Assembly (NCBI RefSeq): GCF_014109765.1
Contig: NZ_CP059139.1
Span: forward strand, 1,612,001-1,676,000
Source of the DNA: Pseudomonas berkeleyensis
GTDB taxonomy: Bacteria > Pseudomonadota > Gammaproteobacteria > Pseudomonadales > Pseudomonadaceae
DNA: 64,000 nt
Reading direction: 5' to 3'
The translations under genes were made by a program, and so were the position numbers. Positions 8,973 to 17,895 of this stretch are shown here, piece by piece. The notes under the pieces were generated by a model. It was not told the origin of the DNA and made no database searches. It was given only the letters and a program-made list of their open reading frames with translations. Position 1 is the stretch's first letter, and each line of letters begins with the position of its first letter.

Positions 8973-10646
8973 ATGACAATACTCTTTCGGCGCTGGCCAT
9001 CGCGTGTGATGGTCGGCAGTTTACTGGTTTTGCCCGTCGCGCAGGTGCAGGCATCCGGTTATCACTTTGGTTCGCAATCGGTGGCGGCGCAGGGTTCGGC
9101 GCACGCCAACGGCGCCGAGGCAGCCGACCCCTCGACCATTTTCTACAACCCGGCCGGCCTGGCCCGGCTCAAGGGCACTCAGGTGACCTCCGGCTTGAGC
9201 ATTTTGCTGCCGGACGGCAAGTACGAGGACAAGGGTAGCACCGACGTGTTCGGCAATCCGGTGTCGGGGGATGCCGGCAAGTTCCTGCCTGATGCCGCCG
9301 CCGCGCCCAATTTCTATTTCTCCCATGAGATCAACGACCAGATAACGGTCGGCCTTGGCATCTTCACCCCGTTCGGTGCCAAACTCGATTACAAGGAGGA
9401 CTGGGCCGGACGTTACGGCATCCAGTCGGCAAGCCTGGAGACCGTGACCTTCAACCCGAGCATTTCCTTCCGTTTCAATGAGCATCACAGCATCGGCTTC
9501 GGTGTGTCGGCGCAGTACATCAAGTCGATCCAGCGCGGGGCGGCGGATGTCAAAGGTGCATCGCGGCAGTTGGCCGGGCAGTTCGTCAAAGAGAACCAGA
9601 GTCTGACGGAATTGGCCGCTTCGCCTATTGGACAGATAACCATCCCGTTGCTTTATGGTGGCCTGACGGTACCTGGAGAGATCACCAGCTGTAACGGTCA
9701 GTCTGGTGATGCTTTCGTCGATTGTGTGGCTCAGAACTTTGCCGACAACGTTGAGGGCGATGGTTATTTTCGAGTCAAGGGCGACGACTGGGGTTTTGGC
9801 TGGAATATCGGCTATATGTGGGAACCGACCGAGTCGACGCGTTTTGGTGTGTCGTACCGTTCAAATATTCGCCACACTCTTGAAGGCGAGACCAAATGGA
9901 GTTTTGCAGACGTGTCTGGCAGCGTTCCTTCACCTGACACTGATCTAGGCGGTGGTTTGCTGCCGAGTCGAGATGATCTTGCCCAGATACTTGACCCGGA
10001 CAACTGGATCAACCCCGGCGATTTCGCCGGCTCCAGGCTGCACCCCAACTCCAAGGCCAAGACTGCCATCGATACGCCGGAGATGCTCTCGTTCAACGCC
10101 TTCCACCAGTTGAACGACAAGGTGGCGCTGATGGCGGATCTGACGTTCACCCGGCATTCGCGGCTCGACGAAGTGCGCATCGGTATCGATCAGGTCGCGG
10201 GCTATCCCTATTTCAACGGTGTGACCGAGGGCGATCTGAGCGTCAAGCAGGACTGGAAGGACAGCTACAAGATCTCCCTGGGCATGAACTACCAGTACAG
10301 CGATGACCTGCTGCTGCGTACTGGTGTGGCCTATGACCGCTCACCGGTCAATTCACCACAGTTACGCCACCCGGCCTTTCCCGATGCGGATCGCTACTGG
10401 CTGTCGCTAGGGGCCAACTACAAGGTCACTCGCGATACGTCGGTGGACCTCGCCTACAGCTACGTGCAGTTCTCCAGTGGCAAGATGGATTATCAGGATG
10501 GTTGTTCACCGGCCGGCTGGGTGCCGGGCTCCGGTGGCCTTTATCAGGACAGCGGCGTGCGCTGCACTGGCAATGGCGGCAACTTCAAGGGCGAGTACGA
10601 GACCCGTATCCATTTCATCGGCCTGGCGCTGAACCATACGTTCTGA
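8973..10646 (+). CDS. OmpP1/FadL-family outer membrane transport protein
   Basis: 557-residue outer membrane beta-barrel that should pass hydrophobic compounds such as long-chain fatty acids. The start is the ATG at 8973, behind AGGAG at 8961; the open frame to 8925 lacks a ribosome site. A signal peptide ends at VQA-SGYHFGSQS. The mature N-terminus has the FadL hatch pattern (QGSAHANGAEAADPSTIFYNPAGLARL, with the NPAG motif), and the chain ends in a phenylalanine (LNHTF), as barrel proteins do. It is about 100 residues longer than E. coli FadL; the extra length appears to lie in loops around residues 180-270. It stands alone. Confidence 0.85.
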   Translation: MTILFRRWPSRVMVGSLLVLPVAQVQASGYHFGSQSVAAQGSAHANGAEAADPSTIFYNPAGLARLKGTQVTSGLSILLPDGKYEDKGSTDVFGNPVSGDAGKFLPDAAAAPNFYFSHEINDQITVGLGIFTPFGAKLDYKEDWAGRYGIQSASLETVTFNPSISFRFNEHHSIGFGVSAQYIKSIQRGAADVKGASRQLAGQFVKENQSLTELAASPIGQITIPLLYGGLTVPGEITSCNGQSGDAFVDCVAQNFADNVEGDGYFRVKGDDWGFGWNIGYMWEPTESTRFGVSYRSNIRHTLEGETKWSFADVSGSVPSPDTDLGGGLLPSRDDLAQILDPDNWINPGDFAGSRLHPNSKAKTAIDTPEMLSFNAFHQLNDKVALMADLTFTRHSRLDEVRIGIDQVAGYPYFNGVTEGDLSVKQDWKDSYKISLGMNYQYSDDLLLRTGVAYDRSPVNSPQLRHPAFPDADRYWLSLGANYKVTRDTSVDLAYSYVQFSSGKMDYQDGCSPAGWVPGSGGLYQDSGVRCTGNGGNFKGEYETRIHFIGLALNHTF

Positions 10647-10706
10647 TCCGCCTGAGTGGCGAGCGGGGGTGCTAGAATCGCGCCCCCGTTCGCTGTCGCC
10701 CCTCCC

Positions 10707-11429
10707 ATGACTCAACCAGCCCCACATGCCGTTGCCCGTTTGCGCGCAGAACGCCTGGCGCGCAGCCTGAAACCCTTCGTTGCCCGCGGCTCACGCGCCG
10801 AGCGCTGCCCGAATTGCCGGGTGCAGCCAACCCATTGCCTGTGCGCTTGGCGTCCGCAGGTACAGTCCAATGCCGGGATGTGCCTGGTGATGCATGACAT
10901 TGAGGCGCTCAAGCCGAGCAACACCGGCTGGCTGATCGCCGATGTGGTGCCCGAAACCCATGCATTCGGCTGGACGCGCACGGCTGTGGAACCGGGGCTG
11001 CTGGCGTTGCTGGCCGATCCGCAATGGCAACCGTTTCTGGTCTTCCCGGGGGAATATGTCGCGCCGCAGCGAGTCGTCGAGGAGGTGAATCTGGCTCCCG
11101 GCAAACGACCCTTGTTCGTGCTGCTCGATGCCACCTGGACCGAGGCGCGCAAGATGTTTCGCAAGAGCCCGTATCTGGATGCGCTACCGGTGCTCAGCCT
11201 GACGCCTGCACAGTTATCGCGCTATCGCCTGCGGCGTTCCACCCGTGGCGAGCACCTGTGCACTGCCGAGGTGGCTGCCATGTGCCTGGAGCTGGCCGGC
11301 GACCTGCGCGCCTGTGAGGCGCTGGACGATTACCTGGATGCTTTCAGCCAGCATTATCTGGCGGCCAAACGACGTCTGCCGCTGGATCTCAACGATTCTT
11401 TGCACCAGCGTTTGCAGGCGTATCGCTGA
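10707..11429 (+). CDS. tapT: DTW-domain tRNA-uridine aminocarboxypropyltransferase
   Basis: 240-residue DTW-domain protein. An N-terminal zinc-like knuckle CPNCRVQPTHCLC is followed by LLDATWTEARKMFRKSPYL, the DTW-type catalytic stretch, and RRSTRGEHLCTAE. Family members (E. coli TapT/YfiP, human DTWD1/2) put the acp group on uridine 47 or 20 of tRNAs using S-adenosylmethionine. The ATG at 10707 gives MTQPAPHAVARL; an upstream GTG extension to 10656 has no support. Its 3' end overlaps the convergent EamA gene by 41 bases. Confidence 0.8.
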   Translation: MTQPAPHAVARLRAERLARSLKPFVARGSRAERCPNCRVQPTHCLCAWRPQVQSNAGMCLVMHDIEALKPSNTGWLIADVVPETHAFGWTRTAVEPGLLALLADPQWQPFLVFPGEYVAPQRVVEEVNLAPGKRPLFVLLDATWTEARKMFRKSPYLDALPVLSLTPAQLSRYRLRRSTRGEHLCTAEVAAMCLELAGDLRACEALDDYLDAFSQHYLAAKRRLPLDLNDSLHQRLQAYR

Positions 11430-12315
11430 GTTCGATCGGCAGTGGTTTCGGCCAGAGTTGGGCCAAAAGCATGCCGGCGAACATCAGCGCGCAGCCCAGA
11501 TAGCCGCGCAGTTCCAGCATTTCACCGAGCAGCAGGGCACCGGCGATAGCGGCGAATACGGCCTCCAGCGAGAGGATGATCGCAGCGTGCGAGGCGATGG
11601 CGTGCTGCTGGGCGATGACCTGCAGGGTGAAACCGATCGCCACACCGAAAATGCCGCCGTAGAGGATGGCCGGGCCGGCTTTGAGGATGCCCTCCAGCGT
11701 TGCCGTCTCGAACACCAGGGCCAGCGCCAGGCTGATCACCGCGCAGGTGGCGAACTGGATCAGGGCCAGGCGCAGCGGATCGTGACGGCTGGCGAAGAAA
11801 CCCACCAACAGCACATGGATGCCCCAGACGAAGGCGCCAGCCAGTTGCAGCCAGTCGCCGGATGCCACGGTGAAACCTTCGCCGACGCTGAGCAGGAACA
11901 TGCCGACGACCGCCAGGCTGGCGCCCAGCCAGATGCCCAGGCTGCTTTTCTGGCCGATGAATAAACCGAGCAGCGGTACCACGATCACATATAGGCCGGT
12001 GATGAAGCCGGAGTTGGTCACGGTGGTGAACATCAGACCCACTTGCTGCAGGTTGATACCGATCGCCAGCGCCAGCCCCATGATGACGCCGCCCAGCAGC
12101 AGCCCTCGAGTAGGGGGCGGACTCGGCTGCCGGCTGCGCCGTTGTATCAGGAGGATCACCGGGATCAGCACCAGGCTGGCGAGCACGAAGCGCAGACCGG
12201 AATAAAGGAAGGGGCCGATGTTTTCCATACCCAGTTGCTGGGCGACGAACACGCTTCCCCAGATCATCGCGGTAATCAGCATCAACAGGTCGGCGCGCAG
12301 GGCTTGGCTTCGCAT
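11389..12315 (-). CDS. EamA/DMT-family inner membrane transporter
   Basis: 308 residues with about ten hydrophobic segments in two repeats of five, the drug/metabolite transporter plan (for example LLMLITAMIWGSVFVAQQLG at the N-terminus and SLEAVFAAIAGALLLGE in the second repeat). The start at 12315 gives MRSQALRADLLML; the longer frame to 12522 begins with an arginine-rich stretch unlike the family. The substrate is unknown. The gene converges on tapT with a 41-base overlap and is divergent from erdR. Confidence 0.8.
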   Translation of the reverse strand: MRSQALRADLLMLITAMIWGSVFVAQQLGMENIGPFLYSGLRFVLASLVLIPVILLIQRRSRQPSPPPTRGLLLGGVIMGLALAIGINLQQVGLMFTTVTNSGFITGLYVIVVPLLGLFIGQKSSLGIWLGASLAVVGMFLLSVGEGFTVASGDWLQLAGAFVWGIHVLLVGFFASRHDPLRLALIQFATCAVISLALALVFETATLEGILKAGPAILYGGIFGVAIGFTLQVIAQQHAIASHAAIILSLEAVFAAIAGALLLGEMLELRGYLGCALMFAGMLLAQLWPKPLPIELSDTPANAGAKNR

Positions 12316-12521
12316 CTGGGAGTCTCGGCGGACAAAGCAGCGCATCCTGCCGCAAAGCATTGCGCTTGACCACCCCGTCATCGCTCGGCATGCTGAGCGC
12401 CGCCGTCGATCCGTGTGGGGAGCCTGTCGCGTTGAAATTCGCAGGCTTGAGCGGATAGCAGGCAAATAAAGCACTGCCATACTCACTTCAGTGCCACCCA
12501 TAACAAGAACAGGATCCGTCA

Positions 12522-13172
12522 ATGGCCGCCTACGAAATCCTGATTGCCGATGATCACCCGCTGTTTCGCAGCGCGTTGCAGCAAGCCCTGACGCTGGGCC
12601 TGGGCCCTCAGGTTCGGTTGGTGGAGGCTGCCAGCATCGCCGAGCTCGAGGCCTGTCTGGCCGAGAAGAACGACTGGGATCTGGTGCTGCTGGATCTGAA
12701 CATGCCGGGTGCCTACGGTTTTTCCGGCTTGGTCTTGTTGAGAGGGCAATACCCGCAGATTCCCGTGGTGATGATCTCCGCGCAGGAAGAGGCTTCGGTG
12801 GTCAATCGTTCCCGCGAGTTCGGTGCCAGTGGCTTCATCCCCAAGTCCAGTTCGCTGGAGATCATCCAGCAGGCCGTTCGCCAGGTGCTCGACGGCGATA
12901 CCTGGTGGCCGCAACTGGCGGAGGAAGCCGCGCCAGTCTCGGCTGAAGCCAAGGCTGCCAGTGCCGGTCTGGCCAGCCTCACGCCACAACAGTTTCGTGT
13001 GCTGACCATGGTCTGCGAAGGCCTGTTGAACAAGCAGATCGCCTATGAATTGAATGTGTCGGAGGCGACCGTCAAGGCTCATGTCACCGCCATTTTCCGT
13101 AAGCTGGGCGTGCGCACTCGTACCCAGGCAGCCCTGCTGTTGCAGCAGCTGGAATCGATTCCAGGGCAGTAA
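12522..13172 (+). CDS. erdR: LuxR/NarL-type response regulator ErdR (CrbR-like)
   Basis: 216 residues. A receiver domain (residues 1-125) has the acidic pocket IADDHP, the phospho-acceptor LLDLNMPG and the lysine in GFIPKSSS. A NarL-type HTH follows at about 145-210 (LTPQQFRVLTMVCEGLLNKQIAYELNVSEATVKAHVTAIFRKLGV). Sequence and the adjacent dgkA match P. aeruginosa PA3604/PA3603 from memory. ErdR/CrbR, with a MxtR/CrbS sensor encoded elsewhere, activates acetyl-CoA synthetase and acetate permease genes in pseudomonads and vibrios. A DUF4212/SSS symporter of the kind it controls lies at 44978-46996 in this window. Confidence 0.85.
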   Translation: MAAYEILIADDHPLFRSALQQALTLGLGPQVRLVEAASIAELEACLAEKNDWDLVLLDLNMPGAYGFSGLVLLRGQYPQIPVVMISAQEEASVVNRSREFGASGFIPKSSSLEIIQQAVRQVLDGDTWWPQLAEEAAPVSAEAKAASAGLASLTPQQFRVLTMVCEGLLNKQIAYELNVSEATVKAHVTAIFRKLGVRTRTQAALLLQQLESIPGQ

Positions 13173-13224
13173 GGCGGCCAATACAGTAAGCTGCGCGCCT
13201 TTCCTCCGTGGGGCAGGGCGCTGC

Positions 13225-13590
13225 ATGTCGCCATTCAAGGGCCAGACCGGCCTCAAACGTATCCTCAACGCTGCCAGCTATTCGCTCGACGGCTTACGCG
13301 CCGCCTTTCTCGGTGAGGCGGCGTTTCGTCAGCTGGCGCTGCTCAACTGTGTGCTCATCCCCTCGGCTTTTCTGCTCGATGTCAGTCGTGGCGAGCGGGC
13401 GTTGATGGTAGCGGTCTGTCTGCTGGCGCTGATCGTCGAGTTGCTCAACTCGGCCATCGAAGCCGCAATCGACCGTATTTCCCTTGAACGTCACCCACTT
13501 TCCAAGAATGCCAAGGACATGGGCAGTGCCGCGCAGTTCGTCGCGCTCGGCATGATTGCGGTGGTCTGGGCGGTGATCCTGCTGGGCTGA
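13225..13590 (+). CDS. dgkA: diacylglycerol kinase DgkA
   Basis: 121-residue inner membrane enzyme that phosphorylates diacylglycerol, recycling the lipid left by membrane-derived oligosaccharide synthesis. The signature VELLNSAIEAAIDRIS (about residues 72-87), with the catalytic and metal-binding glutamates, and three hydrophobic segments are present, and the length is standard. The ATG at 13225 gives MSPFKGQTGLKRILNA, as in other DgkA proteins. It follows erdR by 52 bases and may share its transcript. Its stop is 2 bases from the convergent finR stop. Confidence 0.93.
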   Translation: MSPFKGQTGLKRILNAASYSLDGLRAAFLGEAAFRQLALLNCVLIPSAFLLDVSRGERALMVAVCLLALIVELLNSAIEAAIDRISLERHPLSKNAKDMGSAAQFVALGMIAVVWAVILLG

Positions 13591-13592
13591 GT

Positions 13593-14519
13593 TCAGACGA
13601 TGGGGGGCAGCACGATCTCATCGCTACGTGTGACCCCGGCGGTGAGCGCCTGGCATTGCTCGAGAAACTCGCGCATCGCCGATGTCTGGTACTTCTGCTT
13701 GTGCCAGATGAAGTAGAACTGCCGACGCAGATCCAGCTCGGGTGTGTCCACGGCCACCAGGCTGCCGCGGCGGAACGCATCGCGCAGAGCCAGGCGCGAG
13801 ATGCAGCCGATCCCCAGGCCAGATTCCACGGCGCGTTTGATCGCCTCGGTGTGTTCCAGCTCCAGGCGCACGTTCAGGCTTTGCGGGTGATGACGCATGG
13901 CCTGGTCGAAGGTCAGGCGGGTGCCCGAACCCTGCTCGCGAAGAATCCAGGCTTCCTGAGTCAGCTGCTCCAGCGTGGCGCTGCCACGTTTCGCCAGCGG
14001 GTGCTGGGGCGCGCAGAAGACCGTCAGTTCGTCCTCCACCCAGGGCTGAACCTCGATGTCCGGATGCTGGCAATCGCCTTCGATTAGACCCAGATCAAGT
14101 TCGTAGTGGGCGATCTGTTGGACGATATGCGCTGTGTTGCGTACATGCAGGCTGACCCGGCATTCGGGGTGGCTCTGCATGAAGTTGCCGATCAGCAGCG
14201 TGGCCAGGTAGTTGCCCACAGTCAGGGTGGCGCCCAGGTTCAGCGAGCCAAAGCTGCTCTTGCCGCTGAGCAGACGCTCGATTTCCTTGGCCTGGTCGAG
14301 CAGCGCCACGGCCTGCGGTAGCAGCTGATGGCCAAGGGCGTTGAGGCTCAGGCGCTTGCCGACGCGATCGAACAGCTGGCAATCGGATTGCCGTTCCAGT
14401 TCGGTCAGCGAGGTACTGGTGGCCGACTGCGACAGAGCAAGGGATTCGGCGGCGCGCGAGACGCTTTCGTGCTGCGCGACGGAAACGAAAACCTGGAGTT
14501 GCCTGAGAGTAAATCGCAT
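13593..14519 (-). CDS. finR: LysR-family regulator FinR
   Basis: 308 residues. An N-terminal winged HTH (MRFTLRQLQVFVSVAQHESVSRAAESLALSQSATS) is followed by a LysR substrate-binding domain. It is divergent from fpr with a 116-base gap, the arrangement in Pseudomonas where FinR activates fpr under oxidative stress and sulfur or iron stress. The ATG at 14519 matches the family start. The intergenic region carries a 14-bp direct repeat with 22-bp spacing that is a candidate FinR site and overlaps the finR start codon. Confidence 0.88.
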   Translation of the reverse strand: MRFTLRQLQVFVSVAQHESVSRAAESLALSQSATSTSLTELERQSDCQLFDRVGKRLSLNALGHQLLPQAVALLDQAKEIERLLSGKSSFGSLNLGATLTVGNYLATLLIGNFMQSHPECRVSLHVRNTAHIVQQIAHYELDLGLIEGDCQHPDIEVQPWVEDELTVFCAPQHPLAKRGSATLEQLTQEAWILREQGSGTRLTFDQAMRHHPQSLNVRLELEHTEAIKRAVESGLGIGCISRLALRDAFRRGSLVAVDTPELDLRRQFYFIWHKQKYQTSAMREFLEQCQALTAGVTRSDEIVLPPIV

Positions 14520-14553
14520 ATCGATATAACCAATAACCTATATCGTAATAACC
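14518..14553. promoter_or_regulatory. 14-bp direct repeat in the finR/fpr divergent promoter
   Basis: ATATCGATATAACC (14518-14531) and ATATCGTAATAACC (14540-14553) match at 12 of 14 bases and start 22 bp apart, about two helical turns. This suits a LysR-type tetramer. The first copy overlaps the finR start codon, so binding could repress finR while activating fpr. FinR as the ligand is inference from position. Confidence 0.5.
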
Positions 14554-14635
14554 CACTTAACAGATATTCTCGGCGCAATTAGAATGCCGCGCAATCGCGC
14601 CGTCCTGGTGCCCGAGCTTTTCCGAGGAAATCATC

Positions 14636-15415
14636 ATGAGCAACATGAACGTCGAGCGCGTGCTCAGCGTCCACCACTGGAACGATACCCTTTTCAGCTT
14701 CAAGTGCACCCGCGATCCGGGTCTGCGCTTCGAGAATGGCCAGTTCGTGATGATCGGTCTGCAACAGCCCAACGGTCGCCCGCTGATGCGCGCCTACTCC
14801 ATCGCCAGTCCGAACTGGGAAGAGCACCTGGAGTTCTTCAGCATCAAGGTACCGGACGGCCCGCTGACCTCGCAGCTGCAGCACCTCAAGGAAGGCGACG
14901 AGATCATCATCAGCAAGAAGCCTACCGGCACTCTGGTGCTCGATGACCTCAACCCTGGCAAGCACCTGTACCTGCTCAGCACCGGTACCGGTCTGGCGCC
15001 GTTCATGAGCGTGATCCAGGATCCGGAAACCTACGAGCGTTTCGAGAAGGTCATCCTGGTGCACGGTGTGCGTTACGTGAACGAAGTCGCCTACCGCGAG
15101 TTCATCACCGAGCACCTGCCGCAGAATGAATTCTTTGGCGATGCGCTGAAGAACAAGCTGATCTACTACCCGACCGTAACCCGCGAGCCGTTCGAGAATC
15201 AGGGTCGCCTGACCGACCTGATGCGCAGCGGCAAGCTGTTCGCCGACATCGGTCTGCCACCGATCAATCCGCAGGACGACCGCGCGATGATCTGCGGCAG
15301 CCCGAGCATGCTCGACGAGACCAGCGAAGTGCTCGACAGCTTCGGTCTGAAGATTTCCCCGCGTATGCGTGAGCCGGGTGACTACCTGATCGAGCGTGCC
15401 TTCGTCGAGAAGTAA
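14636..15415 (+). CDS. fpr: ferredoxin--NADP+ reductase
   Basis: 259-residue FAD enzyme that moves electrons between NADPH and ferredoxin/flavodoxin. FAD binding is shown by RAYSIAS (about residue 51), and NADP binding by STGTGLAPFMSV (about 117) and ICGSPSMLDETSEVL. The C-terminus ends in FVEK, as in Pseudomonas FprA. The start lies behind GAGGAAATCATC. It is divergently paired with finR. The TAA stop (15413-15415) is also the left TNA triplet of palindromic element copy B. Confidence 0.95.
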   Translation: MSNMNVERVLSVHHWNDTLFSFKCTRDPGLRFENGQFVMIGLQQPNGRPLMRAYSIASPNWEEHLEFFSIKVPDGPLTSQLQHLKEGDEIIISKKPTGTLVLDDLNPGKHLYLLSTGTGLAPFMSVIQDPETYERFEKVILVHGVRYVNEVAYREFITEHLPQNEFFGDALKNKLIYYPTVTREPFENQGRLTDLMRSGKLFADIGLPPINPQDDRAMICGSPSMLDETSEVLDSFGLKISPRMREPGDYLIERAFVEK

Positions 15416-15479
15416 GCCGTCGATCTGCTGCGCGTCGGCCCTGCTGCGTTAAAAACAGGCTCTAGCTCGCAAGATCGAA
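15416..15479 (+). mobile_element. MITE-like palindromic element, short copy B
   Basis: A 64-bp internally deleted relative of copy A. The left arm GATCTGCTGCGCGTCGG, the block TGCGTTAAAAACAGGC and the right end TCTAGCTCGCAAGATCG are kept, joined directly without the central region. TAA borders both sides (15413-15415, the fpr stop codon, and 15480-15482). Confidence 0.7.
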
Positions 15480-15483
15480 TAAG

Positions 15484-15513
15484 AAAGCCGCCCTATGGGC
15501 GGCTTTGTCTTTT
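15484..15513. terminator. bidirectional terminator between fpr and ppiA
   Basis: A perfect 10-bp stem AAAGCCGCCC/GGGCGGCTTT with a TAT loop, followed by GTCTTTTG. It sits between convergent fpr and ppiA and can serve both. Confidence 0.8.
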
Positions 15514-15523
15514 GTGTGGTGTC

Positions 15524-16078
15524 TTACAGACGCTTGGCTTCGATGATCAGCACCGGCTCACGCGGTACGTTCTGGTGCATGCCGCGGTTGCCGGTCGGCA
15601 CCTGGGCGATCTTGTCGACCACGTCCATGCCACGGGTGACCTTGCCGAATACGGCGTAGCCGAAGTCGCGTGAGCCGTGATCGAGGAAAGCGTTGTCCTT
15701 GTGGTTGATGAAGAACTGGCTGGTGGCCGAATCGCGAGCCTGGGTGCGGGCCATGGCCAGGGTGCCGCGAACGTTATGCAGGCCGTTGTCGGCCTCGTTC
15801 TTGATCGGCGCATCGGTGTCCTTCTGGCGCATCTCGGCATCGAAGCCGCCACCCTGAACCATGAAGCCCGGGATTACCCGATGGAACTGGGTGCCGGCAT
15901 AGAAGCCGCTGTCGACGTACTTGAGGAAGTTCTGCGTGCTGATCGGCGCCTTGTCGGCGGCCAGTTCGATTTCCACTTCGCCGAGGCTGGTGGTCAGCAG
16001 CACCTTGGGGTTTTCCGCGGCCAGCAGGCTGGTCGACAGCAGCAGGGCGCCAGTGGCAAGAACGAGTTGCTTGAGCAT
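15524..16078 (-). CDS. ppiA: periplasmic cyclophilin-type peptidyl-prolyl isomerase
   Basis: 184 residues with a signal peptide ([20 protein letters not shown], cleavage before AENPKV) and a full cyclophilin domain: [14 protein letters not shown] (catalytic Arg and the FMVQGG core), TLAMART and SATSQFFIN. It assists proline isomerisation during folding in the periplasm. Only 5 bases separate it from the upstream hydrolase gene on the same strand, so hydrolase-ppiA is likely a transcription unit. It matches P. aeruginosa PA3227 from memory. Confidence 0.92.
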   Translation of the reverse strand: MLKQLVLATGALLLSTSLLAAENPKVLLTTSLGEVEIELAADKAPISTQNFLKYVDSGFYAGTQFHRVIPGFMVQGGGFDAEMRQKDTDAPIKNEADNGLHNVRGTLAMARTQARDSATSQFFINHKDNAFLDHGSRDFGYAVFGKVTRGMDVVDKIAQVPTGNRGMHQNVPREPVLIIEAKRL

Positions 16079-16083
16079 GATGG

Positions 16084-16881
16084 TCAGTTTTCCTTGTTGG
16101 CAGTCTCGCCGAGGAAGGCGAGCAGGGCGTTATTAAAGTGTTCCGGTTGATCCAGTGGTGTGGCGTGGCGCGAATTTTCGATCACCAGCAGGCGCGCGTT
16201 GGACATTTCTGCCACGTATTCGCGCTTGCGTTCGACCGGGGTGTAGTCACGATCCGCGGTGATCACCAGCGTAGGACAGGTGATGCGATTGAGGCGTTCC
16301 CGCACGCCCCAGCCGATGATGGCGTCGAGGCTGGCGAGGTAGGCGCGCTTGTCATTCTGCGGCCAGCGTTCCTCGACCTTGCGCCTCAATTCGGCCTGCT
16401 CTGGTTTGGGGAACAGCAGCTTGGCCAGCGCCTTGGCGATGGTCTCCAGGCTGAGCAGGCGCGATAGCGTCCAGCGTTTGCCTATCTCCAGCCAGTCCCG
16501 TGCACTCTTGGCCTTCACTTCGGGGCCGCTGTTGACGATGGTCAGGCTGCGCAGCAGTTCGGGGCGGTCGACGCCGAGCTGAAAGCCGATCATGCCGCCC
16601 ATGGAGATGCCCACCAGATGCACGGGCGGCAGCTGCAGGTACTCGATCAGTGCGGCCACATCACTGGCAAAATCGGCAATGCGATAGGCCTCGCGGGGTT
16701 TGTCCGAGCGGCCGTGGCCGCGCACGTCGAGCGCGATTACCCGGTAGTGCTGGCTGAGCACCGGGATCTGGTACTCCCAGTCGCGCGTGCTCGAGCCCAG
16801 ACCATGCACCAGCAGCAGTGGCGTGCCATGGCCATAGTCTTCGTAATGCAGTTGGCAGCCATCGTTATCGAAGTAGGGCAT
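16084..16881 (-). CDS. alpha/beta-hydrolase fold enzyme
   Basis: 265 residues with the oxyanion region LVHGLGSS, the nucleophile elbow GISMGG (Ser near residue 94), a late Asp in ITADRDYTP and the catalytic His in [11 protein letters not shown]. The length and cap region suit esterase- or lactonase-like hydrolases similar to those that open 3-oxoadipate enol-lactone, but the substrate cannot be assigned. It lies between a LysR gene (9 bases upstream, same strand) and ppiA, so the three may be cotranscribed. Confidence 0.8.
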   Translation of the reverse strand: MPYFDNDGCQLHYEDYGHGTPLLLVHGLGSSTRDWEYQIPVLSQHYRVIALDVRGHGRSDKPREAYRIADFASDVAALIEYLQLPPVHLVGISMGGMIGFQLGVDRPELLRSLTIVNSGPEVKAKSARDWLEIGKRWTLSRLLSLETIAKALAKLLFPKPEQAELRRKVEERWPQNDKRAYLASLDAIIGWGVRERLNRITCPTLVITADRDYTPVERKREYVAEMSNARLLVIENSRHATPLDQPEHFNNALLAFLGETANKEN

Positions 16882-16890
16882 GGGCAGGTC

Positions 16891-17817
16891 TCAGTTGGGC
16901 GACTGTGGCGCGGCGAAGGCGGCGTCCAGCGGCGCAGCATCGAAGTTCTTGATCAGTTCGATGAGGATCTGTGTCGCCGGGCCGAGCACGCGATCCTTGT
17001 TGCTGTAGAGGAAGAAGCGGGGCTTGCGCACGCCGCCCTGGGTCAGCGGAAGAAGCTTGAGCTGACCTTCCTGCAGTTCGCGGGTGATCAGGTGGCGGGG
17101 CAGCCAGGCGAAGCCCAGGCCGCTGCTGACGAAGGTGCGCGCGGTCGGCAGGCTGCCTACCGTCCAGCGTTGTTCCGCGCCCAGCCAGCCGGCATCACGC
17201 GGCTGCAGACGGCCACTGTCGCGCGTCACTACCTGCATCTGGCCTTCCAGATCCTGGAAGCTCAGCTCGCGTTGCAGGCGATGCAGCGGGTGTTCCGGGT
17301 TGGCGACGGCGACGAACTCCACTTCATTGAGCTCGATACCGAGATGGCCGGTGATGTTCAGTGCGCTGATGGCCAGGTCGGCGGTACCTTCGAGCAGCAC
17401 CTCCTCGACGCCGGACAGCACCTCTTCACGCAGGCGTACACGACAGCCGCGGCTTTGCGGCATGAAGGCGGTCAGCGCACGGACGATATTGGCCGTGGGG
17501 TAGGCCGCATCCACCACCAGGCGCACCTCGGCTTCCCAACCCTGTTCCATATGGTGGGCTAGGTCTTCCAGCTGGCTGGCCTGCTTGACCAGTTGTCGCG
17601 AGCGCCGCAACAGCACGTCGCCAGCTTCGGTCAGTACGGCCTTGCGGCCGTCGATGCGCAGCAGTGGCACGCCGAGCTGCTCCTGCATGCGCGCCACGGT
17701 ATAGCTGACCGAGGACTGCGAACGGTGCAGCACTTCGGCTGCCTGGGCGAAGCCGCCCTGATCCACCACGGCTTGCAGCGTGCGCCATTGATCCAGGGTT
17801 ACGCGGGGGGCTTTCAT
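16891..17817 (-). CDS. LysR-family transcriptional regulator (PA3225-like)
   Basis: 308 residues with a winged HTH at the N-terminus (TLDQWRTLQAVVDQGGFAQAAEVLHRSQSSVSYTVARMQEQLG) and a LysR effector domain. The ATG at 17817 gives MKAPRVTLDQW; the open frame continues to 18243 but that extension is not LysR-like. It is divergent from a small secreted protein gene and near azoR, a plausible target. In P. aeruginosa the matching gene PA3225 (CpsR-type, from memory) affects antibiotic sensitivity; that role is not shown here. Confidence 0.82.
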   Translation of the reverse strand: MKAPRVTLDQWRTLQAVVDQGGFAQAAEVLHRSQSSVSYTVARMQEQLGVPLLRIDGRKAVLTEAGDVLLRRSRQLVKQASQLEDLAHHMEQGWEAEVRLVVDAAYPTANIVRALTAFMPQSRGCRVRLREEVLSGVEEVLLEGTADLAISALNITGHLGIELNEVEFVAVANPEHPLHRLQRELSFQDLEGQMQVVTRDSGRLQPRDAGWLGAEQRWTVGSLPTARTFVSSGLGFAWLPRHLITRELQEGQLKLLPLTQGGVRKPRFFLYSNKDRVLGPATQILIELIKNFDAAPLDAAFAAPQSPN

Positions 17818-17895
17818 CACATCATCCTGCCTGTATCGACCTGTTATCGCCGACGATCTCGACTTACACTGGCGATCCCATGTTGGAGAGCACCT

